Origin: an uncultured Pseudomonadota bacterium | GTDB taxonomy: Bacteria > Pseudomonadota > Gammaproteobacteria > Steroidobacterales > Steroidobacteraceae | Direction: 5' to 3' | Length of the DNA stretch: 64,000 nt | Assembly: GCA_903879335.1 (NCBI GenBank) | Contig: CAIRLC010000022.1 | Span: forward strand, 1 to 64,000 | In this document: in pieces, positions 56,335 to 64,000 of the stretch | Numbering within the stretch: position 1 is the first letter of the stretch | Layout of the letters: the number at the start of each line of letters is the position of its first letter | Translations under genes and position numbers: made by a program | The notes under the pieces: model-generated | Told to the model about the DNA's origin: nothing | Databases searched by the model: none | Seen by the model: only the letters and a program-made list of their open reading frames with translations

Positions 56335-57558
56335 ATGGCCCGCATCAGCAAGAGCACCAAGAAAGACGTGTCCTTCCAATGGGAAGGTCGCGACCGCCGC
56401 GGCAATAAAATCCGTGGCAGAACGCTGGCGTCAAATAAGCACGCGGTCTGGCTAGACCTGCAAAAGCAGGGCATTGTACCGATCAAAGTGAAGCGCCAAA
56501 CCATTGGCTTCGGTGGACAGAAAAAAGCAACGCAGGCCGATATCGCAATTTTCTTTCGTCAGCTATCGACCATGTTGGCCGCAGGCATCCCGCTCGTGCA
56601 GTCATTTGAAATCATCGGTAGCGGCCATGAAAAGCCAGCTATGCAATCGCTCATCCTCGACATTAAATCGCAGATTGAGAGCGGTCTGACGCTCGCTGAA
56701 GCATTGGGCAAACACCCACTGTACTTTGACAAATTATCCGTCAATCTCGTTCATGCCGGTGAGCACGCCGGTGCACTAGAAACGCTGCTAGACAAGATTG
56801 CCACCTATAAAGAAAAAACCGAAGCCATCAAGAAGAAGATCAAGAAGGCGCTGTTCTACCCGATCACCGTGCTTGCCATCGCAGTGATCGTGACGATCAT
56901 CCTCCTCATCTTTGTGATCCCTCAATTCGAAGATCTCTTCAAAGGCTTTGGTGCCGCGCTTCCACCCTTCACACAGATGGTGGTGAATCTATCTCAGTTT
57001 GTTCAGCACAACGGGATCGCGATGGCGGCCGTCATCGGCGCTGCAGGCTGGTTCTTTGCGTACACATTAAAACGATCCCGCGCCTTGCAGGAGCGTATGG
57101 ATCGACTGCTGCTGCATGTGCCGATCGTTGGATCGATCCTCGTAAAGGCGGCTATTGCGCGCTACGCGCGCACCTTGGCGACTACCTTTGCTGCGGGTGT
57201 CCCTTTGGTCGAGGCGCTCACGTCAGTGGCCGGCGCCACTGGCAATATCGTTTACGAGACCGCCGTACTCAAAATGAAGGACGAGGTCTCGACCGGCCAA
57301 CGATTGCAACGCGCCATGGACAATACCCATCTCTTCCCGAACATGGTCGTGCAAATGATCGCTGTGGGCGAAGAATCCGGTTCCTTGGATCAGATGGCCA
57401 GCAAAGTGGCGGATTTCTATGAACTCGAAGTCGACTCGGCGGTTGACGCCATGTCGAGTTTGCTTGAACCCCTCATCATGGCCATTCTGGGCGTTCTGAT
57501 CGGCGGACTCGTGATCGCCATGTATTTGCCCATCTTCAAGCTCGGTTCGGTGGTCTGA
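56335..57558 (+). CDS. pilC: Type IV pilus inner-membrane platform protein PilC
   Basis: This 407-residue GspF-family protein has two homologous cytoplasmic helical domains (about 65-190 and 270-390), each followed by hydrophobic segments (TVLAIAVIVTIILLIFVIP and the C-terminal IMAILGVLIGGLVIAMYLP). The motifs FFRQLSTMLAAGIPLVQSFE and FAAGVPLVEALTSVAGATGN are typical. It couples PilB rotation to pilin insertion. Confidence 0.96.
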   Translation: MARISKSTKKDVSFQWEGRDRRGNKIRGRTLASNKHAVWLDLQKQGIVPIKVKRQTIGFGGQKKATQADIAIFFRQLSTMLAAGIPLVQSFEIIGSGHEKPAMQSLILDIKSQIESGLTLAEALGKHPLYFDKLSVNLVHAGEHAGALETLLDKIATYKEKTEAIKKKIKKALFYPITVLAIAVIVTIILLIFVIPQFEDLFKGFGAALPPFTQMVVNLSQFVQHNGIAMAAVIGAAGWFFAYTLKRSRALQERMDRLLLHVPIVGSILVKAAIARYARTLATTFAAGVPLVEALTSVAGATGNIVYETAVLKMKDEVSTGQRLQRAMDNTHLFPNMVVQMIAVGEESGSLDQMASKVADFYELEVDSAVDAMSSLLEPLIMAILGVLIGGLVIAMYLPIFKLGSVV

Positions 57559-58452
57559 GTGTTGGATTTGATCGACGTATTGCGTGCATCAACACCCATT
57601 TTCGCGGCGACCTGCGCGGTGCTGGGCCTCGTGGTCGGCAGTTTTTTAAATGTCGTTATCTTCCGCCTACCCCTGATGCTGAAGGCTCGTTGGCGCACGG
57701 ATTGTCAGTTACTCGACGCCCCAGAGGGCACTGAAGCGCCCAGTGCGCCGCGCTACGACTTAGCTTACCCGCCCTCAACTTGTCCCGGGTGTGGAAGCCG
57801 TATCCGAGCCATCGATAACATTCCCGTGCTCAGTTATGTATGGCTGCGCGGTCGCTGCCGACAGTGCCGCAGCCCGATCTCGCTGCGCTACCCCAGCGTA
57901 GAGCTGCTGTGCGGGCTCGCCTGCGGCGTGATCGGTTGGCAATTTGGCTTCGGTGTTGAGGCTGTGGTCGGCCTCATCTTGACCTGGTTCTTGATCGCCC
58001 TCGCCGGCATCGATCTGGATACCCAATATCTGCCGGACGAATTGACGCTACCGCTTTTATGGTGCGGACTTCTATTTTCGGTCTCATCGGGCCAGGGCAT
58101 CGGGGCCTTCCCCGTATCCCCGACCGAGGCCATTATCGGTTCGGCGGCCGGCTACCTCTCGCTGTGGAGCGTGTACCACGCATTCCGCCTGCTGACCGGC
58201 CGCGAGGGCTTCGGCTACGGTGACTTCAAATTGCTGGCAGCGCTCGGTGCTTTCGGGGGCTGGACTATCCTGTTGCCTGTGATTCTGCTGTCAGCCATGG
58301 CAGGGGCCATCGTCGGGATCACATTGATCGCGCTCGGGCGACACGGTCGGCACCAACCGATCCCCTACGGCCCATTTCTCGCGATCGCCGGTTGGTTGGT
58401 ACTCGTATTTCCCCACGCGCTGGTGAGCCCGTGGTGGCCGTTCGGGCACTGA
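57559..58452 (+). CDS. pilD: Prepilin peptidase/methyltransferase PilD
   Basis: This 297-residue membrane aspartic protease cuts prepilin leaders and N-methylates the new N-terminus. It has an N-terminal four-Cys zinc-binding cytoplasmic loop (CPGCGSR, then CRQC) and both catalytic Asp motifs: AGIDLDTQYLPD and GYGDFKLLAALGAF. About seven TMs. The GTG start immediately follows the pilC stop, indicating coupling. It would process PilA encoded upstream. Confidence 0.95.
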   Translation: MLDLIDVLRASTPIFAATCAVLGLVVGSFLNVVIFRLPLMLKARWRTDCQLLDAPEGTEAPSAPRYDLAYPPSTCPGCGSRIRAIDNIPVLSYVWLRGRCRQCRSPISLRYPSVELLCGLACGVIGWQFGFGVEAVVGLILTWFLIALAGIDLDTQYLPDELTLPLLWCGLLFSVSSGQGIGAFPVSPTEAIIGSAAGYLSLWSVYHAFRLLTGREGFGYGDFKLLAALGAFGGWTILLPVILLSAMAGAIVGITLIALGRHGRHQPIPYGPFLAIAGWLVLVFPHALVSPWWPFGH

Positions 58453-58455
58453 TCC

Positions 58456-59073
58456 GTGGTCTACCGGGTCGGCCTGACCGGCGGCATCGCCAGCGGTAAG
58501 TCCGCAGTCGGCGCCGCTTTCGAGCGACTTGGAATCCCTGTCATCGATACAGATCAACTGGCCCGAGAGGTGGTCCTGCCGGGCACGGACGGCTTGGCCG
58601 CCATAGTCACTCGCTTTGGGCCCTCGGTCTTACAGGCCAATGGCTCGCTCGACCGCCGCGCGTTACGCGGCCTGGTTTTTGCGGACGCTGGGGTCCGGAA
58701 AGACTTGGAAGCGCTGCTGCATCCACGGATACACGCTCTCTTGGCTGAACGGGTAGACCAGGTAGAAACCCCTTACTGCGTGCTCGCCATCCCCCTATTG
58801 GTTGAGGGCGGCCGAATTGCAGTCGACCGAGTTTTAGTCGTTGATTGCCCCCGCGAAACGCAACTCGCTCGCCTCCTCGCCCGCGACGGCGAAACGCTGA
58901 AAGGCGCCGTGGCCATCTTGGCTGCACAGGCGACCCGGGAGGCCCGCTTGGCTCGTGCGGACGACGTTATCGACAACACCGGCCCGTTGGACTTGCTCGA
59001 TACCGCGGTAGCCGGACTGCACCGACGCTATCTAGAACTGGCGACATCGCACCCAAATGGTGCAAAAATATGA
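58456..59073 (+). CDS. coaE: Dephospho-CoA kinase
   Basis: This 205-residue P-loop kinase catalyses the last step of coenzyme A synthesis. It starts VYRVGLTGGIASGKSAVG (Walker A GGIASGKS), has the DTDQLAREVV segment and HPRIHALLAER, all typical. GTG start, four bases after pilD; pilD-coaE is a conserved pair. Confidence 0.95.
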   Translation: MVYRVGLTGGIASGKSAVGAAFERLGIPVIDTDQLAREVVLPGTDGLAAIVTRFGPSVLQANGSLDRRALRGLVFADAGVRKDLEALLHPRIHALLAERVDQVETPYCVLAIPLLVEGGRIAVDRVLVVDCPRETQLARLLARDGETLKGAVAILAAQATREARLARADDVIDNTGPLDLLDTAVAGLHRRYLELATSHPNGAKI

Positions 59074-59117
59074 TGAAAATGGTTTACCGGTGATTAAGAC
59101 TCGGCGCAAAATAAGTG

Positions 59118-59924
59118 ATGCAGTTGCCCCTGACTGAGGATCAGGCGCCCCCTCCACCCCCGAGGACGGTGACCTTTGAACAACCGCTCAATGAACGTTT
59201 GAGGATGTTCTTGCGCCTTGAGTTTCTCTATCAGCAAGTCATCCATTACCGCGACGTCCCGACAACTTGGGGCATGCGCGCAGCCATTCAAAGCTTACTT
59301 GAGATCTTCGCGATTACATCGCGCGGCGACCCGAAAGCGGACGTCATCAAAGAGTTAGAACGTCGTCTCGCGGTACTGCGTGAGTTCCAAAATCGCCCCG
59401 GTGTCGATGCCACCCGCTTACGCGCAGTGACGCATCAATTACTGCAACGGCGCGACGAATTGCAGGCGACCTCCACGACAGCCTTCGCCAAATTGCGCGA
59501 CAATGAATTTCTCGCGGCGATCAAACATCGGAGCACGATCCCGGGTGGCACTTGCGAGTTTGACTTGCCGAGCTATACCCATTGGTTACGTCTCTCCGCA
59601 GAGACGCGACGCGCAGACTTCGACGCTTGGCTCGATGTGCTGCGCCCGTTGTGCGATGCGGTTCAGGACGTCTTGTGGCTCACGCGCGAAAACGTCCGCG
59701 TGCGTAACGAAGTGGCGCTCGCAGGCAATTTCCATCTCGTCTTTGAGCGTGATGTCCCTATTCAGATGCTTCGCATCACACTGCCAGCTGAAAGCGGACT
59801 GCATCCCGAAATCAGTGGCGGCGCACATCGCTGCAGCATCCGGTTTTTGCGCTGGATTGACGCTCAAACTCGGGCAGCCCAGTCGAGCGAAGATATTTCG
59901 TTCGTACTCGGTTGCTGTAACTGA
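59118..59924 (+). CDS. zapD: Cell division protein ZapD
   Basis: This 268-residue ZapD (DUF1342/YacF) bundles FtsZ filaments at midcell. The family start TFEQPLNERLRMFLRLEFLY and later CEFDLPSYTHWL and LRLFF-like C-terminal region are clear, including ISGGAHRCSIRFL. ATG 59118 is preferred; a GTG lies one codon upstream. Together with coaE and yacG this matches the E. coli order. Confidence 0.93.
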   Translation: MQLPLTEDQAPPPPPRTVTFEQPLNERLRMFLRLEFLYQQVIHYRDVPTTWGMRAAIQSLLEIFAITSRGDPKADVIKELERRLAVLREFQNRPGVDATRLRAVTHQLLQRRDELQATSTTAFAKLRDNEFLAAIKHRSTIPGGTCEFDLPSYTHWLRLSAETRRADFDAWLDVLRPLCDAVQDVLWLTRENVRVRNEVALAGNFHLVFERDVPIQMLRITLPAESGLHPEISGGAHRCSIRFLRWIDAQTRAAQSSEDISFVLGCCN

Positions 59925-59928
59925 TCCG

Positions 59929-60117
59929 GTGAGTTCGACAGAGCGCCGTTGCCCGGGTTGTGGTCGCCGTTACACGGCGACTGCAGGCTGGCCATATAGA
60001 CCATTTTGTAGTGAGCGCTGCCAGTTGATCGACCTTGGCGATTGGTTTTCGGAGAATCATCGCATCAAAGGCGAGGATCTGCCCAACACCGCGGCCGACG
60101 AGGATGAACTCGCGTGA
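59929..60117 (+). CDS. yacG: DNA gyrase inhibitor YacG
   Basis: This 62-residue zinc protein has the YacG Cys4 motif CPGC...CSERC followed by QLIDLGDWFSENHRI. In E. coli YacG binds GyrB and blocks DNA binding. The GTG start is four bases after the zapD stop. The same frame is open back to 59503 across zapD, but only this C-terminal part is the gene. It ends in a GTGA overlap with the GST gene. Confidence 0.92.
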   Translation: MSSTERRCPGCGRRYTATAGWPYRPFCSERCQLIDLGDWFSENHRIKGEDLPNTAADEDELA

Positions 60118-60722
60118 AACTCTACACAAGTCCGCGCGCACCCAGTCCTCGACGCGTGCGCATGTATGCGGCCGAAAAGGGCATTGAACTCGAGTACATC
60201 GACGTCGATATCGCAACCAACGAAACTCGCTCCGCGGATTTTCTGGCGATCAATGATATCGGCGAGACTCCGGTCCTTGAATTATCCGATGGTCGCCGAC
60301 TGACGGAATCGCTGGCCATATGCCGGTACTTGGACGAAACCCATGTTGGGCCTGATTTGTTTGGGTCCACGATCGATGAACGAGCGGAGATCAACCGCTG
60401 GATCGATCGCCTGATGTTCCGCCTGTATGTACCAACCACGCACGTATTTCGTCACACCCATGCGTTCTGGAAAGGGCGCATCCCGCAAGTACCGGCCTAT
60501 GGCGAAGTCGCCCGAGCCCAAGTTCTTGAGGAAATCAGCGCTCTGGACCGCGCACTGGCGGGGCGTGAATGGGTTGCACGTTCAACGTTCAGCATGGCCG
60601 ACATCGTCGGCTTCGTGGCTCTAGACTTCGGTAAGGTGGTCGGACTGCGGGTTGGCCCAGAATGGCCAGAGGTTTCCCGCTGGTACGATTCAGTTCGTAG
60701 CCGCCCCAGCGCCAAAGCCTGA
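60114..60722 (+). CDS. Glutathione S-transferase family protein
   Basis: This 202-residue protein has an N-terminal thioredoxin-like domain (MKLYTSPRAPSPRRVRMYAAEKG; ETPVLELSDGRRLTESLAICRYL) containing the glutathione gamma-Glu-binding Glu-Ser, and an all-helical C-terminal domain (about 85-202) with FSMADIVGFVALDF. The catalytic residue is unclear: a Ser follows the first strand, suggesting a beta/zeta or theta-like class. GTG start coupled to yacG. Confidence 0.9.
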   Translation: MKLYTSPRAPSPRRVRMYAAEKGIELEYIDVDIATNETRSADFLAINDIGETPVLELSDGRRLTESLAICRYLDETHVGPDLFGSTIDERAEINRWIDRLMFRLYVPTTHVFRHTHAFWKGRIPQVPAYGEVARAQVLEEISALDRALAGREWVARSTFSMADIVGFVALDFGKVVGLRVGPEWPEVSRWYDSVRSRPSAKA

Positions 60723-60782
60723 CGCCGGCGGTATATCCGGGCGACCTGCTACGATGCGGGCCCCAGACTGAGGCATCAATCT

Positions 60783-62963
60783 ATGCGCCCGACAGCTCGG
60801 CAGGTACTCGCTTTAGTATCGCTCGCATGCATGGTTGCGGGCTGCGGTACGCCGCCCGCCCGCACGGGCGCCGTCCTCAGTGCAGTGCCGACAACGCCGA
60901 CGGTTGATCACATTGATGTGTACCACGGCTTAGCGGTCAGCGACCCATACCGCTGGCTGGAACAACTCGATGCTCCTCAGGTGCATCAGTGGGTGGAGTC
61001 CGAAAACGCCTACACGAAACCGTTGCTTAACCAATTACCCAGCCGGGAAAGCTTCCGTAAACGCATGCTGGCGCTGTGGAACTATGAACGCTTCGGTGCA
61101 TCCCTGTCAGGTGGGCACTCGTACGTCGTACCTGAGGAGCATGGCGGTCGCCTCTTTTACCTGCACAACGACGGCCCGCAGGATCAAAGCGTACTGACGG
61201 TCATTGATCGGACGGGCGCCTCACCTCGAGTACTCCTTGATCAGAACACGCTATCCTCGGATCACGCCACGGCACTGGCAAGCTACTCCGTCTCACCCGA
61301 CGGCCGTCATTTGGCGTACTTGACCTCAGATGGCGGTACAGACTGGAAGAGCATCCGTATCCGCGATGTCCTCACCGGTGTCGACCTACCGGAGAGCATT
61401 GAGTTCATCAAGTTCACGGGCACCGCTTGGAGTCACGACGGGCGCGGTTTTTACTATTCGCGTTATCCGACTCGCGAAGACGGTCATGGCGGCGATGACA
61501 CTCGCCAGGTCAGCATTTGGTATCACGTTCTCAGTACGCCGCAAGATTCGGATCAATTTATCTATGCCGTCAACAATCATGCGACGCGCAATCCTTATGC
61601 AACCGTCAGCGATGACGGGCATCGGTTAGTCATCCACGTCGCGGATGGCTACGCACAGAGCGGCGTTCTGCTCTTGGATCTTGATGACCCGGATGCTGAT
61701 GCAATCCCTTTGCTTGGCGATTTTGATGCACGTTACGAGTATCTCGGTAACGACGGCAGCACCTATTTTTTCTTAACGACAGCAGATGCTCCCAACGGCC
61801 GCATCGTCGCAGTCGATCAGCGGCAGCCCGAGAGACGATCGTGGCGCACTGTCGTGGCAGAAGCGCCTGAAGCAATTGATGGCGTTCAATACTCATCGAG
61901 CCGCTTCGTGATCCGCTATCTAAAAGATGCGCATACGATAGTTCGAGTTGCCGACACCGACGGACATACACAAGATTTACCGTTACCAGGATTGGGTGAA
62001 GTTGTTGGATTTGATGGCGATCGCACCGCACCGGCCTTGTACTACGCCTACACAGATTATTTGACGCCACAATCGATTTATCGGGTTGACCTCAAGACAC
62101 TCGCAACCGAAGCCTTTCGAACGCCAAGCATCGCTTTTGACTCGAAAGCGTACGTCACAGAACAGGTTTTCTATACATCTAAAGATGGCACGCGAGTACC
62201 GATGTATCTCACGCACCGCCGAGATCTACCGCGTGATGGCAAAAGACCCACCATGCTGTATGGGTATGGTGGGTTTAACTCGCCACAACTACCCGCCTTC
62301 AGCGTACCCGTAGCCGTTTGGTTAGAGAAGGGAGGCGTGTATGCAGTCGCCAATCTGCGTGGCGGCTCAGAATACGGCGAGGCTTGGCATACAGCCGGCA
62401 CGAAACTGAATAAGCAAAACGTATTTGATGATTTCATTGCCGCTGCGGAATGGCTCCAAAAGAATGGGTGGACCAGTCGCGACCATCTCGTCATTCGTGG
62501 CCGGAGTAATGGCGGGTTACTCGTGGGCGCAACACTGACCCAGCGGCCGGACCTGTTTGCGGCGGCCCTGCCTGCAGTCGGCGTTATGGATATGTTGCGA
62601 TATCACACGGCCAGCGCCAATGCCCGCAGCTGGTCATCCGATTTTGGTCTCTCTGAGAGTCCTGAGGAATTTCGTGCGTTAAGAGCTTACTCGCCCGTTC
62701 ACAATGTGCGGTCTGGCGTCTGTTATCCAGCCACTCTGGTGACAACGGCAGAGCACGACGATCGAGTGGTACCTTGGCACAGCTATAAGTTTGCAGCTGC
62801 GCTGCAGAATGCTCAGGGCTCTCAATGTCATCGGCCGATTCTGTTACGAGTAGAAACACGAGCCGGACATGGAAACGATCGGCCGGTTTGGATGCAAGTC
62901 GAAGACTACGCCGAGCAATGGGCCTTTGCGGCCGCATATATCGGCTTTGAGGTTCAACCATGA
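60783..62963 (+). CDS. Prolyl oligopeptidase family (S9A) lipoprotein
   Basis: This 726-residue serine peptidase starts with a lipoprotein signal peptide (lipobox MVAGC, Cys about residue 22). A seven-bladed beta-propeller (about 75-430) gates the C-terminal alpha/beta-hydrolase domain. Catalytic Ser lies in RGRSNGGLLVGA, the Asp in the EHDDRVVP region and the His in TRAGHGNDRP. It would cleave short proline-containing peptides at the membrane facing the periplasm. Its stop overlaps the next gene's start (ATGA), tying it to a transmembrane regulator. Confidence 0.93.
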   Translation: MRPTARQVLALVSLACMVAGCGTPPARTGAVLSAVPTTPTVDHIDVYHGLAVSDPYRWLEQLDAPQVHQWVESENAYTKPLLNQLPSRESFRKRMLALWNYERFGASLSGGHSYVVPEEHGGRLFYLHNDGPQDQSVLTVIDRTGASPRVLLDQNTLSSDHATALASYSVSPDGRHLAYLTSDGGTDWKSIRIRDVLTGVDLPESIEFIKFTGTAWSHDGRGFYYSRYPTREDGHGGDDTRQVSIWYHVLSTPQDSDQFIYAVNNHATRNPYATVSDDGHRLVIHVADGYAQSGVLLLDLDDPDADAIPLLGDFDARYEYLGNDGSTYFFLTTADAPNGRIVAVDQRQPERRSWRTVVAEAPEAIDGVQYSSSRFVIRYLKDAHTIVRVADTDGHTQDLPLPGLGEVVGFDGDRTAPALYYAYTDYLTPQSIYRVDLKTLATEAFRTPSIAFDSKAYVTEQVFYTSKDGTRVPMYLTHRRDLPRDGKRPTMLYGYGGFNSPQLPAFSVPVAVWLEKGGVYAVANLRGGSEYGEAWHTAGTKLNKQNVFDDFIAAAEWLQKNGWTSRDHLVIRGRSNGGLLVGATLTQRPDLFAAALPAVGVMDMLRYHTASANARSWSSDFGLSESPEEFRALRAYSPVHNVRSGVCYPATLVTTAEHDDRVVPWHSYKFAAALQNAQGSQCHRPILLRVETRAGHGNDRPVWMQVEDYAEQWAFAAAYIGFEVQP

Positions 62964-64000
62964 AGAAGCCCACTGGCTTCCTCGAGATCGTGCGCGAAAA
63001 ACGCGCTGCGCAAAACGTGCATTGGTCGCGGGGCCCTCTGCCCGAGCCTATTGATCTGAAGTCTTACTCGGACTTTAACCTCGGTACTTGGCATATCGAC
63101 GTCAAAGGCTCGCGCATCATACGCGGCGAGCGCATTTTTGAAATCGATGCGCAAACGCTGCTTGCGATTGTGCTGATCCACGGAGCTGCCGCAGATGGTA
63201 TTCGTCGCGACATCTTGTGTCTGCATCTCTATGGGCCTGTTCGGCCTGAAACACACCCCGGAAAACTTCGGCGTGTGACGAGCTTTTTGCGGCGAGTGCT
63301 AGGCGATGATGGCTCGGTCAAATTACTGAATACGGAGAATGACGGCTACGCCTTTGCGATCGGGGATCCGATTGAGGGACGTACTACGCTGGAAGATTAT
63401 GACCATGACGCGCCGATGCGCGTACAGAGCGTTCAGCGCACCATCAACCCCGGACGAACGCGGCGACGCGGCGTAGCACTCGGCACCGCAGTCGGTGTGG
63501 TGATCGCTCTGGCTCTGGTTTTGGTTCTTTTGGTCGAGCGACGTGAGGGCATCCTCTATGGACGGGTGGTCAAAACCGTTTTGTTCGCACAGGAACCCGG
63601 TCGCCAACTGGCGCCGAGTTTCTCTCCAGATGGCGCGCAGATGGTGTTTAGCTGGATCAAGCCTGACGGCACGCAAAAACTCTACATCCGCAACATCGCC
63701 TCGGGGTCTCTCCGTCAGTTAACCGATGGTTCGGGCTTGGACGGAAATCCATTATGGGCACCCAAAGGCGGACAGATTGCCTTCACGCGCCGCGGCCCAG
63801 AGGGCTGCGCCGTCATGACCATTGCTGCCGGCGGTGGACCAGTACGCCAATTGGGTGATTGCGAGTTTCGTAGCGCAGGACAGATGGCTTGGTCTCGTGA
63901 CGGCAGTGCGCTCACGTTTGCGCACCGCACCAGTTGGGAGGCCGCGGCACAGGTCGTACTCGTAAACCTCGCGGACGGAAAGCAATTCGCCGTCACGAAT
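62960..64000 (+). CDS. CadC-like winged-helix/TM/PD40-propeller regulator (runs off right edge)
   Basis: 347 codons are open from the ATG to the window end; the frame has no stop. Residues about 30-135 form a winged-helix DNA-binding domain of the OmpR/CadC type (LKSYSDFNLGTWHID, GIRRDILCLHLYG and LLNTENDGYAFAI). One TM follows at about 171-192 ([20 protein letters not shown]). The periplasmic part starts WD40-like PD40/TolB blades (APSFSPDGAQMVF, GNPLWAPKGGQIAF). Proteins of this layout sense signals in the periplasm and act on DNA at the membrane. The ATGA overlap couples it to the S9 peptidase. Confidence 0.85.
   Translation, partial: MKKPTGFLEIVREKRAAQNVHWSRGPLPEPIDLKSYSDFNLGTWHIDVKGSRIIRGERIFEIDAQTLLAIVLIHGAAADGIRRDILCLHLYGPVRPETHPGKLRRVTSFLRRVLGDDGSVKLLNTENDGYAFAIGDPIEGRTTLEDYDHDAPMRVQSVQRTINPGRTRRRGVALGTAVGVVIALALVLVLLVERREGILYGRVVKTVLFAQEPGRQLAPSFSPDGAQMVFSWIKPDGTQKLYIRNIASGSLRQLTDGSGLDGNPLWAPKGGQIAFTRRGPEGCAVMTIAAGGGPVRQLGDCEFRSAGQMAWSRDGSALTFAHRTSWEAAAQVVLVNLADGKQFAVTN

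Noticed and set aside
59503-59928. Long frame inside zapD leading into yacG
   Set aside because: Only the last 62 codons match YacG (Cys4 motif). The rest is a shadow frame of zapD.

Overview
This 64-kb window looks like an ordinary chromosomal stretch from a gammaproteobacterium, with GC in the upper 50s by eye. Gene order points towards the Xanthomonadales/Nevskiales/Steroidobacterales side of the class. The evidence is recA-recX-alaS-csrA-tRNA-Ser(GCU), bamD divergent from rluD-pgeF with clpB nearby, and nadE and sucCD next to pilA-pilB-pilC-pilD-coaE-zapD-yacG. The lineage is an inference from synteny only. No rRNA, CRISPR array, insertion sequence, integrase or replication origin was seen. 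Genes run off both ends: an FKBP-type isomerase on the left and a membrane regulator with a beta-propeller on the right.

Region by region. 1-5.4 kb: secreted FKBP isomerase (partial), a PBP7-type peptidoglycan endopeptidase, a secreted M28 peptidase and an APC amino-acid permease. 5.7-6.9 kb: two near-identical tRNA-Arg genes (anticodons UCG and ACG) flanking a VapBC toxin-antitoxin pair with a palindromic operator. 7.1-14.2 kb: the Anbu cluster (ATP-grasp, alpha-E, transglutaminase-like, Anbu proteasome-like protease), followed on the same strand by an exported M20 peptidase and a DUF885 lipoprotein. 14.5-16.8 kb: a solitary EF-G gene with its own terminator. 16.9-24.3 kb: an amidase and an RND tripartite efflux operon. 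24.3-28 kb: a TonB-dependent receptor with STN domain and its FecR regulator, with no adjacent sigma factor, followed by an 884-bp gene-poor stretch that is partly AT-rich and holds a long hairpin.

28.8-41 kb: tRNA-Ser, csrA, alaS, recX and recA; then a tightly overlapping five-gene operon (UbiA-type prenyltransferase, GT-C membrane protein, YidB-like, pncC, thpR), and mutS facing the other way. 40.4-53.6 kb: a small lipase-like hydrolase, aspS, an FmdB-type zinc ribbon, clpB (with a sigma-32-like promoter), a ZIP transporter, pgeF, rluD, bamD, nadE, sucD and sucC. 53.9-60.7 kb: type IV pilin, PilB/PilC/PilD, CoaE, ZapD, YacG and a GST. 60.8-64 kb: a prolyl-oligopeptidase-family lipoprotein translationally coupled to a CadC-like/PD40 regulator.

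The most unusual features are: (a) long Lys/Ala-rich, histone-H1-like C-terminal tails on two unrelated proteins, SucD and the FmdB-type zinc ribbon; (b) the six-gene Anbu-peptidase array, with a poly-Gln tail on its transglutaminase; (c) a UbiA/GT-C pair resembling arabinofuranosyl-donor machinery, inserted between mutS and recA; (d) an EF-G with a longer switch I loop; and (e) the paired tRNA-Arg genes around vapBC. Protein-processing functions recur through the window (M28, M20, DUF885, S9, Anbu, amidase, APC permease, RND, TonB), which suggests a peptide-scavenging, envelope-exposed lifestyle. All functional statements rest on motif and family recognition by eye; no database search was run.
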